From Solanum dulcamara (lineage: Eukaryota > Streptophyta > Magnoliopsida > Solanales > Solanaceae): a stretch of 64,000 nt of DNA. Location of the stretch: contig NC_077244.1 of assembly GCF_947179165.1 (NCBI RefSeq), forward strand, positions 68,742,144 through 68,806,143, written 5' to 3'. Below, piece by piece: positions 22,243 to 34,633 of the stretch (position 1 is its first letter; every line of letters begins with the position of its first letter). A model generated the notes under the pieces. The model worked only from the letters and a program-made list of their open reading frames with translations, was not told the origin of the DNA and searched no databases. Made by a program: the position numbers and the translations under genes.

Positions 22243-23936
22243 TTGGATACCGGTGCTACATCTCACATGACGGCGGATGCATGTATTCTCTCTTCTTATT
22301 TTAATTCAAGCAATAAGTATCATAACATTATTGTCGGTAGTGGTCATTTAATTCTAATTATTTGTCACGATCGCACTATTTTGCCCCCACCCTATCCACC
22401 ATTTACCTTAAACAATGTGTTACATGCTCCAAAACTCATAAAAAAATCTAGTCTCAGTTTCTATGTTTACCACAGATAATATGGTTTCTATATCATTTGA
22501 CCCTTTTAATTTCTCTGTTAATGACTTACAGACAGGGAACAGACTAATGAGATGTGATAGCACCGGAGACTTATATCCATTTTTTTCCAACACTCAAGTC
22601 GTTTCTTCCACCAATCAATCTGTTTTTACTGCTTTACCTTTGAATATTTGGCACAATCGTCTAGGTCACCCTGGAGATAATATACTTAAGTCTCTTTGTA
22701 GTAAAAAGTTTATTGATTGTAATAAGGCTTGTAAAACTTTTTGTTTTTCTTGTCCTCTTAGGAAACATTCTAAGCTACCTTTTTATGATTCGGTTTCATA
22801 TACTTTTCTTCCGTTTGATATTATTCATAGTGATCTTTGGACTTCTCCCATTGTTAGTTCTTTCGGCCATTGTTATTATGTTCTTTTTCTTGATGATTAT
22901 AGTAAGTTTTTGTGGACATTTTTTATTGCAAAGAAATCTCAAGTTAAACACCTTTTTTTTGTTTTTCATACTTTAGTCAAAACTCAATTTGATCGTAATA
23001 TTAAGACGTTTCAGTGTGACAATGATACAGAATACAAAAATGGAAATTTTACGGAATTTTTTGAGAAACAGGACATGTTTTTCCATCTTTCATGCCCTCA
23101 TACATCTCCTCAAAACGGCAAGGCCAAAAGACACATAAAATCCATCAATAATATCATCTGAACTCTTCCTGCTCATGCATCCATGGCACTATCCTTTTGG
23201 CATCATGCACTTTTCATGGACACATATCTTCTCAACATCCTTCCTTCCAAGATATTGAATAACCAATCACCCGCTCAAATCTTATATCAAAGTGATCCAG
23301 ATTATTCGGGTTTGCATATTTTTGGTTGCTTATGTTTCCCATTATTTCCTCATCTACTATTCATAAATTACAAGAAAGGTTCACTCCTTGTGCTTATTTA
23401 GGTCCGGCTCCTAATCATCGTGGTTCAAAATGCTATGACATGTTGAGTGATAAAATCATAATCTGTCGTCATGTTCGTTTTGCTGAAACTAAATTTTCAT
23501 TCTCTAAACTTCACAAAATAAAACATTCAGATTATGATATTTTTAGTGACATTATTAATTCCCATTGCAAACTAACCCACCTAATCAACGGGACCAACCT
23601 GTGCAGCCCAAAACAAATTTGGTCTCTCTTCCTCAATCTGGGTCACAGTCTCACACGGGCCCAGATCACACCTCACCTCATGTTGTTTCTCCTACACCCA
23701 GCCCAGTTATCGTGACTCCTCCTCACACCACTTCTAGGCCTACTAACCCCATTTCACACTGCATGACCACTCGTGCATCTAACGACATTTTTAAACCCAA
23801 TTCCAAATACTCTTCCAACTACCACACTACGATCACTACTGATATTTCTCATATCCCAAAAAATTCTGTTAGTGCGCTTCGTGATCATAATTGGAAAAGT
23901 ACAATGTTAGATGAATTTAATGCTTTAATTGAATAA
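22243..23936 (+). pseudogene. copia pol remnant (protease, integrase, start of RT)
   Basis: Protease active-site region DTGATSHMTAD at 22243, then the pre-integrase HHCC region (IWHNRLGHPG...CKTFCFSCPLRKHSK) from about 22650. The integrase core follows with DIIHSDLWTSP and FQCDND as first and second acidic blocks. At the third block (about 23110-23145) the usual Gln-Asn-Gly-x-Ala-Glu reads QNGKAKRH, so the catalytic Glu is replaced by Lys. Stops and frame changes occur at about 23161 and 23401. The last readable part, HNWKSTMLDEFNALIE, is the very start of reverse transcriptase; then the inverted LTR begins. Confidence 0.78.
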
Positions 23937-24101
23937 TATATATTTACTATAAATACAAAAGTACAATATTAATTAGAATATATTCAAAATATATTATTAA
24001 AGACATAATATATTTTAACATATTCTAACATATGCTTGCTATAAATACAAAAATACAATATTAATTAGAATATATTCAAAATATATTAACATGTTCTAAC
24101 A
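23937..24101 (-). repeat. Inverted partial LTR at the right end of the copia element
   Basis: Read on the minus strand from 24101 it starts TGTTAGAACATG, the same as the left LTR start. It includes both 92-bp units, the first with about 20 bases deleted, then breaks into pol sequence. The outer end is therefore the LTR start, not the expected LTR end. Confidence 0.8.
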
Positions 24102-24468
24102 GAAACGTATAGCCCTATTTGTTAAAAAAGAAATTATTTTCCTCAAATGAAAAAGAGAAAGGGAAAACAAAAATTGAGTTTACACAACACCTAGTGGGTA
24201 AAACAACTCATAAAATATATCTTAATTATATTAATATGAAAAAATTACAATTATAATGTTATTATATTATTTTTGAATATCAAATTTAAATTTTAAAATA
24301 TTAAATTAATCTTATTTAATTCAATTTCAATAACCAAGCAAATTATTCTTAAAATAAAAAAATAAATCACATAAATCTATATTACTTTAAAAGCATGAAC
24401 TCTCCAATTTAAATGTTAAAGTACCATAATAACCTCAACTAAAAACATCTCCTAACTTAAATGTTAAA

Positions 24469-25537
24469 GGAGAAATGACCTGAGAGACCTCTGCACTTGA
24501 TTCTGTTTGTCAGTTGAACCTTTATATTCATCACTTTGCCAACTAAACCCTTAAACTCATAAGAACACAATATTTTAAACCCCACTGATCATTGACCAAA
24601 CTTATATGACATTAATATTGCTGAGTTGGAAATATGCGTGATTACATGCGTTTGAAAGTGAGTTAGAACATTATTTTACTTTAAAAAATCAATGAAACAA
24701 TTATTTTTTTTAAAAAAATATCTTCTTCAGTCCTTCCTCACCCACCCACCCACCCACACCTTTCTTCTTCTCCACCAACCCTCTTTCCTTCGCCCCTCAC
24801 CCTAGCCCCTAACTTTCTTCTTTTTTCAGCACTTTTTTTTCTTAATCATCAAATTTACCCACCACATCCACTCTTCTCCTCCTCTTCTTCTTTTTCATTC
24901 CATTCTTATTTTTTGATACAAATCATTCACCCCTAATCTCTTCTTTCTGCCCCCATCCCCGTCCCTTCTGAAATTTTTGTTTTTTAGGTTTTAAAAATAT
25001 CGAGGTCACTAATTTGTTAGTTGGTTTCAAAGAGGAGATATGGATAATGTGAATGTGATTATGAGTATTAAAAATTATAAAACTCTATTGATAAGTTTGA
25101 AAAGGCTTGAAAAATAACAAATGGGTCTTGTGAATTTGTAAAATTAATTTAAAAAAATTGATTGGAGTTCCTTGGGTTTGTGTTGGTGAACTTGTAATTG
25201 AATTTACAAGGTAGATCAAATTTTTTAAAATTTATTGGGTATGAATTTGATGCTCAATTTGTTACCAAATATGAAGAAGATGGCTATTTGAATTTTTTTA
25301 GAAATTACAAAATTGATCTTTTTTTATTTTTTTAACACCTAATTTCTTATGTGGCATTAAGAAATGACATGGAATTTCACGTGTAATCGAGTTTATTACA
25401 AGCGCACTAACCAGAGGAGAAAATGACTTAAAATATTGTGTTCTGGTGTGTTTAAGGGTTTAGTTGGCAAAGTGAGGAGTATAAGGGTTCAACTGACAAA
25501 TGAAGCCAAGTACAGAATTCTGCCAAATCATTTCACC
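24469..25537. mobile_element. Second Mutator-like element, long TIRs
   Basis: A 1069-bp element. The left ~105 bp ('ggagaaatgacc...ttgtcagttgaac.ttata.tc.tcactttgcc...ttaaa') matches the reverse complement of the right ~115 bp ('ggtgaaatgatt...'). The inverted repeats include an exact shared stretch around 'cactttgccaactaaaccct' and another around 'agaacacaatatttta'. Flanks carry the same 9-mer 'aatgttaaa' at 24460-24468 and 25538-25546. No transposase is visible. The interior (about 24720-24960) is a C/T-rich stretch with 'caccca' repeats, possibly captured UTR-like host DNA, followed by AT-rich DNA. Confidence 0.82.
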
Positions 25538-25546
25538 AATGTTAAA

Positions 25547-28500
25547 TTACAATAATATCCCCAACCAAAAAAGCTCCTAAATTTTAAAAGTTAAATTACT
25601 TAAATATCCTTTAACTAAAATTCTAAATGAAATAATCCTTCAACTAAATATTCTAATTATTAAAATAATTATTAAAAAAAAATCCTAACGTATAGCAACT
25701 ATTCCAAACAGACGCTGATAGAAAAGGATGCACTCTTTAGGATGACTTGTCGTTATCATATGATGAAAGGATGTGTTCTTTCAAATATACTTCTATCAAC
25801 TGTTAAATTGTTATATAAATTCAAGATAAATATGCCTTAATTTACTCAACATCTGAAAAGGTTGGGATTGTTGGACATTGAGATATATCCTAAGCAAGCA
25901 ATAGTATATTCTATGTTCCTAACTGTACTTGAAAATTAAAGGTTCTAATTATCCTTCAAGTATTCTTTTACTCTTCTTAATTTAGTATCATGTTTTTTTT
26001 TTGGTGTCGTATTACGGGGCTTCATTTATCTCTTTCCGCTTGAAGTACCATGAGCTTCTTTTTTTCCCCCGAAAATTCTTCATTCCTGGGAAGAGGAAGT
26101 CATTTATACTTTTAAAAATATAAAATAACAGTTGTAAAGTATTTGTTGGCTGGAGTATTGCACGGACAATTAAATTTTTTGTTATTGGTGAACACGTAGA
26201 AATCTAAAATTATCTAAAATCAAACTGCATAGTATGGTATTCAAATGAAAATTGTCTCATTCAAATTAGTTCGCTTCTTTTGTTATTTTATGGAGTAATA
26301 TTTTTTGCTACCTACAAACTGTCATCATTTGGACAAATGTTGATTGAAAAAATCGCCTTACGTTATATTTTTTTGTGGATATCAAGCATGCACAATTTTT
26401 ACTTTTTCTATTCGATTGCTTTTTTTTCTTTCTTTGGTTTGAAACAAAGTTGAAATTACTTTATTAAGGCATATTTTGTGTTGTAGATGAATATGTTTAG
26501 ATACTTAACCTCTAATTTTTGTACAAAATTATAAATTTAAATTAATTTATATATTATGTGGTGGAGTTTATATCATTGGTTATTGGTTAGGAGATCGATT
26601 GATAAATATTTTGGATGTAGTTATGAGCCTTTTTATGATGTGGCAATCATAATGCACCTGTTCATATTTAAATGGTATTTTTCTAAAATATATGGGGAAA
26701 AAATAGTCAAGTCTAATAATTTATACATTTATTAGAATTTTTCAAATTATTGAAAAAAAGTGTCAAAAATATTCCTCAATTATTTAACATAAGCCAAATT
26801 TATCCCCCATTACATTTGTATATATCAATCATATATTAAAAGATATACAACACATGATAGAAATGTAAAAACATATTACAAATATGTAGACCCTATACAA
26901 TTGTATTCATTGATACACTTGATAGAATTGTACACTTTGATACCTTGATACAAAGTGAATACACATGGAATATATACACTCAATAGAATTTTATTTATTG
27001 ATACAACCTAATATAACTTGATACAAAAAAATATAGCTTCTACCCAACAGTAGAAAAATTATTTTTGTTGCTTCTCAAAATTACTTTTTTTTTAAAAAAA
27101 ATTGCAAAACATTTTAATCTAAGGAAACAAAAGTTTTTAGCCTTCAAAAGGCTTGACCAAATAGGCTCTCAATGAATTGTGTAGTATTATAAATAAAAGT
27201 CTCTTTTTGATGCAGCCGATAATGAATCTTAAATATATCATGTTTATTCGACTCGACAAAAATGTGCAACGCACTTGTCGATAAACTAGTTAAAATAAAA
27301 GAGTGTAAGCGTGTTAGATATTCATTCTTGTGAGAATTTAAATATGGCGCGATTTACTTGTGTATAACTGTTACGTTCAACACCTGCTTATAATGTAATA
27401 TGACACAAGTGTTTCTTTTTGAATCGTTGTCTTTCTTTTTGAATACGAATAAACACCAGGTAGCTTCTAATAAAAGAAAAATAATGATTTCGATGCTCAA
27501 TTTCATAATCAATCCGAGATCTACTTATTTGAGGTAGGTCTAGTCTCGCCCTTTTATATTGGGGCATAAAAACATAAGCTATAGTCTTTCATCTATTTGA
27601 TTGGAAATGTTTATTATTGACGAATAAGATTTTTATATTATTCATCCTAATGAAATATTTTTTGCTTTAAGAAAAGTCTTGTATCTTATTTTTGAAATTT
27701 TAAGAAAAGTCTTGTATCTTATTTTGAAATTTTAAAGAGAGTTATTCATTACATTTTTTATTTCTACAAAATTTCATCTCACCATTACAACACCATTCAA
27801 AGTGTGATAGTTAATTCAATACTAACATTGTGTACTTTCACGATTTTATCATACTTATTATAGCGTGAATCTAATTTGTTCTACATGATGATGTAAACAT
27901 ATGTACGTTTTTACTACATAAAGTGGTAGATTAGTTCAGATTGATCACAATAATTCCACTTATGGAAAAAAAATATCTTTATTAGAAAGAAAATCCCATT
28001 ATAATTCCATCAGAGAAGGGAAAATTAAAAAAGAATTATCAAGGATGGTATATATTGCATTCAAGTAATAACTATGCACCTCCAATATAATAGGGAGAAA
28101 AATAAAAAGAAGTACCAACTTGTAACTAGTGCTCTTAATAGAGTTAAATTAATTTGACTAGGTGAAAAATGGATGCAAGTAATCTTTCTTTTCCTTTTAC
28201 TTTTCCATGTTTTTGAAATCAGAAATTTGTGAAGATCCTAAATTAAAAGAGAACACTCACTATTAAGTGGTAGCTTTTTTGTATTAATAACAAATTTGGT
28301 TATATAGCATTTTATGAATTTAATTTTTAGTTTTATATTAATTTTTATGATAAATTTATATTTTATTAATATGTAATTTTTTTATTCAATTAATAAATAC
28401 TCATAAAAAATTATTTTCACGATAGAAATTTGATGTATCATCCAAGCACACCGCCGACCTATTTGCTGACTAAAGCATTTTTTTGTTTTATTAGTTGAAT

Positions 28501-28600
28501 AAAGTGACACATATATATTAGCCTTTTGTCATAAGTGAATCCATTTTTCAACGATAGATGTATTTTCATCTCTTTTTAGTTGTTACCATTCGGATTTATA
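25547..28600. other. Intergenic, AT-rich repeat remnants
   Basis: No coding region. About 26750-27060 has repeated 'gatacaa.tt.atacacttgata' phrases typical of decayed MITE or LTR sequence. Nothing else is recognised. Confidence 0.4.
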
Positions 28601-28855
28601 GGATGTTTGAATTGACTTATTTTTAAGCAGTTTATAAATTGAAAATTGATTATAAATTTTAAAAAAAAGTAGGTGTAAATCAAATTTTTTTTGATTTATA
28701 AACTGTTTTCAGTTTATAAACTGCTTAAAATAAATTCATTCAAATAAATCTAATTATTTATTGGGGCTTATTTTAAGCACAAAATAATTTTAAATTAAAC
28801 AGTCAAATACTAAAAAAAGCTAAAAATAGCTTATAAGCCAATTCAAACGGCCTCC
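28601..28855. repeat. MITE with 'gtttgaattg' inverted ends
   Basis: The left end 'ggatgtttgaattgactta' and the right end 'ataagccaattcaaacggcc' are inverted copies. Inner palindromic parts ('aagcagtttataaa' with 'tttataaactgctt') support a foldback miniature element of about 255 bp. Confidence 0.55.
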
Positions 28856-30059
28856 TTGTTTAGTTTTATATATCGAAGGTAAAAGCAAATTAGAAAGATA
28901 GAATAGGCTTAAAATTTTGAATTCATCTTTCTTTCTTTTCCATTTTTTCCTTCAAAATTTTCACCTCTCTCTCTCTCTCATTAGGAACCGTTTGGAATGC
29001 ATTAGAAAACAATAATATATGTATCAATTTTATATATTATTAATATTTTGTTTTCTACACATTTTCAATTTATATATAACTAATGTTAGTTATACACTTT
29101 ATTTGAATCGGTTATTGATCAAAATTAAAATCAAATCAATTTAATCTGTTTTTAAATTATTAAAATAAAATAAAATAAAATAAAATATACCTCCATCGGT
29201 TTGGTTGTTATCGTTTCGATTTAGTTGGATTCAGTTATTAATCATACACAAAAATAAAAGAGACGATTCATTGAAGAAAAAAAACAACAATTCATTCAAA
29301 AAAAAAAACAAATTGTCTTCATGCCATTTTGGATCTTATAATTCTCATATCAGAACATGATTATGTTTAACTTCCTACTTATATTATTAGCTAATAATGT
29401 ACTAAATAAAATAAATTTACTGCATAATGCAAAAGCTAATGATATTGTTGCACAAATAAAAGACGCATTATACCCCACTTTTTAAAATTAGCCTGTTGTA
29501 TTTTTTGCATAAACTAGTGTTCATAAAAAATATATATTATATAATTATAAAAAATATGTATATAATTTTTTGGTTCGATTCAATTATTTCTTCAAATATT
29601 TTGAACTAAATCAAAATCAAAACCAAATCAAATATTAACGATTTTTAAAAAGGTAAAACCAAAGCAAATAAAAATCTATTTATTTGATCGATTTGATTTG
29701 ATTTTCGATTTGAATCGATTTTTACCCAAATCGTGAACATCCTATATATAACTAATATACAAAAAAATTTAATATTAGAAATGCAAAATGTTTTAATGCA
29801 TGTATTAGCATGAATAAATATAAATTGTCCCTCAAATTGTTTACCATAGTGGAGAGTACTTAGTTTTGTAACAAATAACTGATCTTAGAAATATGCAAAT
29901 GCATGTTAGTTTTAATACTACATAAGATAACTATGACACTTTTTTTACAGTCAATCCTACAAAAAATGAAATATTTTTTTATTTATCCATGTTAAGTTTT
30001 ATTTATTTGACAAAAAATTCATAAGAGAATATTATTTTTTAAAATGATATTAAAATATT
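28856..30059. other. Intergenic, AT-rich
   Basis: No gene is visible. Contains short simple repeats such as 'ctctctctctctc' near 28967 and '(taaaa)n' near 29160, and an unclear 'gatttgatttgattttcgatttgaatcg' motif near 29690. Confidence 0.4.
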
Positions 30060-30340
30060 GGCATAATACATAAATATGATTCTTGACTTGACTTTAGTTG
30101 ACAACTATGACTTCTAATTTTACTAATACACAAGTAGACGCTTTAACTATTCAAAATTTGAACAAATAAGTACATTCGTCCTACATGACAATTTTTTGTC
30201 CTACGTGGGCCACGTAGGACATGTGTGTCTATTTGTTCAATTTTATTCAAGTTTAAGTGTCTACTTATGTACATCCAAAATTAGATGACATAAATATAAA
30301 ATTGGGCCAAGTTAAAAGACATATTTATATATTTTTATAT
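30060..30340. repeat. Near-perfectly palindromic foldback element
   Basis: The two halves are inverted copies over about 130 bp each. The centre is 'cctacgtgggccacgtagg' near 30200. Left half phrases 'aagtagacgcttta' and 'gaacaaata' recur inverted as 'taagtgtctactt' and 'tatttgttc'. This size and shape match a MITE or foldback element and could form a long hairpin. No transposase. Confidence 0.65.
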
Positions 30341-31600
30341 TTCTTAAATTTCATGTCAAATCAATTATAGAAATGAAATAAATACCAATCTATAAACATT
30401 ACTAATAGATCATATTTAATATTATTATTATAAATCCCACCAACTATACATCCATTCTCTTGTTATACTCTAGTTTCATAGAATTGTTGTGATCACAAAA
30501 ATATCCACCAACGAGAAATGGATGTGGGCTTCCGAGTTCTTTTATGAAAAGGGACGGCCCAATAGTTAACGGCCACAAATTGGCGTGAAGAAGTGGTAAA
30601 TATCTCAAATTAAAGGCTGGTAGTTCCTCCAAGTACGTAATGAAGAAGATATACGATATCCTACTCAAAGCTGAGTCAGCTTGGGCCCTATCCTCACCGA
30701 TATACCGCAACAACAAATATTTTATTACAATATCCCCCATATAATTAAGTTGAGAGTTAGTTATAACATTTTCATTTTATAAGTAACATATATTTTTTTA
30801 ATGAAAGAAAGATGTAATTAATAAAATTATAGTTATATAATTAGAAATTCACGAGTTCGAGTCTTTGCATAAATATAAAATAAAATGACATATAACACAA
30901 AAAATTGATCTGATCCCTCCCCAAATTCCGTATATAATGAAAGTTGAATTATTCTTTTTTATTTAAAAAATATTTTTTTATGAGAGAATAATATGGTGTG
31001 TTTAATATTATAAGATTTGAATAATTCTTTATAACATTTTTGATTCTTAAATTATTGATAATTTTACTTTTTGATCCTTTGAATATATGATGCAGCATTT
31101 TAACATTTAGTAAAGTGAAATATGTATTTTTTTTATAGCTTCATGTAGGAAATATGTTATTTTTATTATTTACAAATTATATTATTGCCAAATATGAGGT
31201 AATGTACAAACTTAACATAAATCTGATTAATAAAATGGTTAATAATTAAATTGACATATTAAACCTAACGCATATCATATTATAGTAATAATTGTGTGGT
31301 TTTTGTCAAAAAAAAAAAGAAAAAAAGAAAAAAGCGTCGGTCCATGGGTAGCCTAGTTGCTCTGCCTTCTCATACTGTAGTAGGGAGAAGGAAGGAAGAA
31401 GGTGAATTCTACTGGGATACAGCTTAGCTAGTCCCCCATCACATGTGTTTCTTATCTTTCTAACGTAATGTAAACACTTGGCTTCTATGTATAATCAATA
31501 CAATATATTAATAAAACAAATAAACTAGTTTGGGATACAAAGTTTGAGATTTTCAGGGAAGGACTCAAAACGTCCGAAATCGCAGGGAAGGACTTTCCGG
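30341..31600. other. Intergenic upstream of MIOX
   Basis: Mostly AT-rich. A 98-codon open frame on the minus strand (30740-30444) has no recognised domain. Poly-A/G mix near 31308-31333. Confidence 0.35.
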
Positions 31601-31604
31601 CTGT

Positions 31605-31610
31605 TATAAA
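31605..31610 (+). promoter_or_regulatory. TATA box of MIOX gene
   Basis: 'ttataaata' lies about 130 bp before the ATG. Just upstream the phrase 'agggaaggact' occurs twice (near 31556 and 31584), separated by 'aaaacgtccgaaatcgc'; this could be a duplicated regulatory site. A run of 'cta' triplets (near 31669-31688) lies in the presumed 5' UTR. Confidence 0.55.
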
Positions 31611-31735
31611 TACTCTTTATTCTTTTTAACCTAAAAAAAATAAGCCTCCGCCTCCTTTTTTCTCAATCTACTACTACTACTACTACTAAAGTTTTGATTT
31701 AGGTCCTTTTATTTTGCCTCTGTTTTTCATTCACC

Positions 31736-34117
31736 ATGACTATACTCATTGAGCAGTTTCCCCTAGGTAAAATAATTCTCCCCTTTATTTAATTATTTTT
31801 TTTTTGTTCAAAATCAAATTCTTAAACAATGCATGTTTCTCAGAGATCCAGGCAGATGAAACGAATATCCATGCTCAGAATCAAAAGGAATTGGTATTGG
31901 GAGATGGATTTGCAGTTCCCGAAACCAATGCATTTGGCCATAACTTTAGGTCTATGTTTTAAACTTTGTTCTATAATATTCTCTTAATCTTTAATTAATT
32001 TTCGCGCTGGAATTTGGGATGATATTCATAAATCAGAGCCCGTTACTCTGTTTAACCCCAAAAAGAGGTCAAATTACTTACAGATTTGTACTAAGTAACA
32101 ATTTATGTAACTAATTGTATCTAACAATTCAAGATTTGGTGATATGAAAATTGGAAAACAGAGAAACGAAAAAAATATGGCTCTGATTTGATGAGGATGT
32201 TTACTAAGTCTGCAGTACACAAAACTGCGTGCACGTCCCTATACACAAATCTGTCCCGTGAGATTAAACTAGATATGTTGCTATGAGTATCGAACTAAGT
32301 CATATGACCCAGGACATGATTTGCTGAATGCCTCAATCCTATGGTTTTCTGTGACAAAGAATAAAATGTTCCTTCGGATTAATTCAGTGTCTTTGTCTTA
32401 ATCAGTCAAGTGTATGAATAAACTAACCAACAGCTCATCTCTAAATTTCTTTTTTCTCTTTTTTCGTGAGAAAAAGATGAGCAAATAAAAAAAACTTTTA
32501 CGTTTTTTGTGCGACAAAAATTGACCTAGTAGCAATATTCCAAACAGGGACTACACTGTTGAAAATGCAAGGCAAGAAGGAGTAGAAATTTTTTACAAGA
32601 TCAATCACTTTAATCAGACCTATGATTATGTAAGCGACTTTATTTGGTTTAGAAAAAATGTGGATTACCTTCATTTATTTTAAAATTTTTGCTTTAAAAT
32701 TTGACATGTGTTGCAGGTAAGAAAGATGAGGGCTGAATATGCAAAATTGGACAAGGCAGAAATGAGCATCTGGGAATGCTGTGAACTACTGAATGATGTG
32801 GTTGATGACAGTGACCCTGATTTGGATGAACCACAAATTCAACACTTGTTGCAAAGTGCTGAAGCTATTAGGAAAGATTATCCTGATGAAGATTGGCTCC
32901 ATTTGACTGCCCTTATTCATGGTAACATACTTTTCAATTCTCTTTTTTGTTGCGTTAATATTAATATGAATTGAATCAAACGTCTATTAGAAACTATCTC
33001 TCTATCCCACTCTAGGATAGAAGTAAAACTGCGTACACACCATCTTCCTTAAACCACTCCATTTGTAAAATTACACTAGTTATATTGTTATCAACTTTCA
33101 CTAAGGGATTCAAAATATAGAAAGTAAACAAAATAAGAGGCTAAAGGGGGTATATTGTAAAAAATAATTGTAAACATGTACAGACGGTGTAATTTTCCAT
33201 CAAAAGGATTTACATGAACCCTCTCGGCCCTTTCTAGCTCCGCCCCGATTGTTATTGTTGTTGTTGTTCCATTAAAATTAAATGAGACTAATTAAGATTG
33301 TGTTTCAATATTTTTCTGTTGCAAGATTTGGGAAAAGTGCTTCTTCTTCCTAGCTTTGGAGAGCTTCCTCAATGGGCTGTTGTTGGTGACACATTCCCTG
33401 TTGGCTGTGCTTTCCATGACTCTATTGTCCACTCCAAGGTTTCCTTTTTACTAGCTCTATTAACTTCCTTAATTACTAAATTGAAATTTAGTTAATTAGT
33501 ACTAATTTTTGCTATTCTGATGTTGATGCAGTACTTTAAGGAGAATCCTGACTACAATAACCCCGCTTACAACAACAAATTTGGAGTTTACTCTGAGGGT
33601 TGTGGACTAGACAAGGTTTTGATGTCATGGGGCCATGATGATTATATGTACTTGGTATATTCTTTACAGCATAATTTTTTTATTCGCATGAAATTTGATT
33701 AATCTGAATTTATAGGATGTAACGCTTAGTAGAGGAGGAAAAGGTCACGATTTGGTACTCATTATTAGATTGTACGTGACTAAAAAAGGTTTTATTCACG
33801 TGCAGGTTGCAAAAGAGAATGGGACAACGTTGCCATCAGCTGGTCTGTTCATCATTAGGTATCACTCATTTTATGGTAAGGACAAAAAAAATTAGGTTTG
33901 AGAAGGTGGAAGTTTTTTATTTTATGTTATTTAATGATGTATAAGTGGCTAAATGTTAAATTTGATTTGTTAAATGTGGCAGCCCTGCATAAGTCTGGAG
34001 CTTATAAGGAACTAATGAATGAGGAAGATGGAGAAAATCTTAAGTGGCTTCATATCTTTAAGTAAGATTTACTATTCCTTTTGATCCCATATTAATATAT
34101 ATCAATAGTTTTAATAA

Positions 34118-34160
<43 letters not shown>

Positions 34161-34457
34161 TAGATAGATAGATATAATTTTTTTACTTTTGTGGAACAGC
34201 AAATACGATTTGTACAGCAAAAGCAAAGTTCAGGTTAACGTGGAAGTGGTCAAGCCTTACTACATGTCTCTAATTGAAAAAGTGAGCATTTTAGTCAAAT
34301 AATTTTAGTTTAAAATGTTGCTTTAGAAAAATCAAAAATATTTTTTTTCTTCAAATCAGTTGTTCGATTAATTTATTGTAATATTTAATTTTCCGTTTTT
34401 TTTAACTGATTGAAATGTTATATTGTGCAGTATTTCCCGGCGAAGCTTAAATGGTGA
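31736..34457 (+). CDS. MIOX: Inositol oxygenase (myo-inositol oxygenase)
   Basis: Ten exons join in phase with GT-AG borders: 31736-31766, 31844-31949, 32548-32629, 32717-32921, 33326-33438, 33532-33654, 33806-33875, 33983-34061, 34200-34281 and 34431-34457, giving 305 aa. The enzyme oxidises myo-inositol to D-glucuronate, feeding UDP-glucuronate and ascorbate/cell-wall sugar routes; it is cytosolic and di-iron. All six metal ligands of the family are present: His in QIQHLLQ, His-Asp in LIHDLGK (across the exon 4/5 junction), His in SWGHDDY, His in IRYHSFY and Asp in NKYDLYS. The protein ends FPAKLKW, the usual plant MIOX C-terminus. Length is close to the usual 305-320. Intron 3 (about 600 bp) is the longest. 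Intron 8 holds a (TA)n/(GATA)n microsatellite and intron 4 a SINE remnant. It looks fully functional. Confidence 0.95.
33000..33272. repeat. SINE-like remnant in MIOX intron 4
   Basis: 'aaactgcgtacacaccatctt' near 33027 resembles the conserved core of TS-type SINEs, and the segment ends in 'gttattgttgttgttgttcc', the TTG-type tail of that family. Intervening DNA does not fit, so the copy is probably split by another insertion. Confidence 0.4.
34120..34176. repeat. (TA)n-(GATA)n microsatellite in MIOX intron 8
   Basis: About 38 bases of perfect TA repeat (34120-34158) run straight into about four GATA units. Likely polymorphic. Confidence 0.9.
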
Positions 34458-34633
34458 GGAGCTGCGTTTAGCAATAATACTATATTCAAGAGCTGACAAA
34501 ATGAAAATAAATAATAAAGACTGTAATGGTCCTATAGTTTAATAGTTTTTTCATTTTTTAAAATCTTTAATTTCTGTCTTTTGTTTTAGTGTTTTGCGAT
34601 GTAAAAATTGGTCCGGCTATGCAATAAAAGTGG

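Larger units (their letters stand above)
20751..24101 (+). mobile_element. Ty1-copia retrotransposon, truncated, with inverted second LTR
   Basis: Left LTR (20751-21048), primer-binding site 'tggtatcaga' at 21049, gag from 21122, then protease, integrase and the first part of reverse transcriptase up to about 23935. There the coding part ends abruptly and joins an inverted copy of the first ~185 bp of the LTR (about 23937-24101). The whole is bounded by the 5-bp repeat 'gaaac' (20746-20750 and 24102-24106), so it behaves as one insertion. Most of RT and all of RNase H are absent. Reading frames are broken by several stops and shifts. It could not move by itself. Confidence 0.8.

Noticed and set aside
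30444..30740. 98-codon minus-strand frame upstream of MIOX
   Set aside because: No recognisable family, no splice partners, and it lies next to MITE-rich DNA; insufficient to call a gene.
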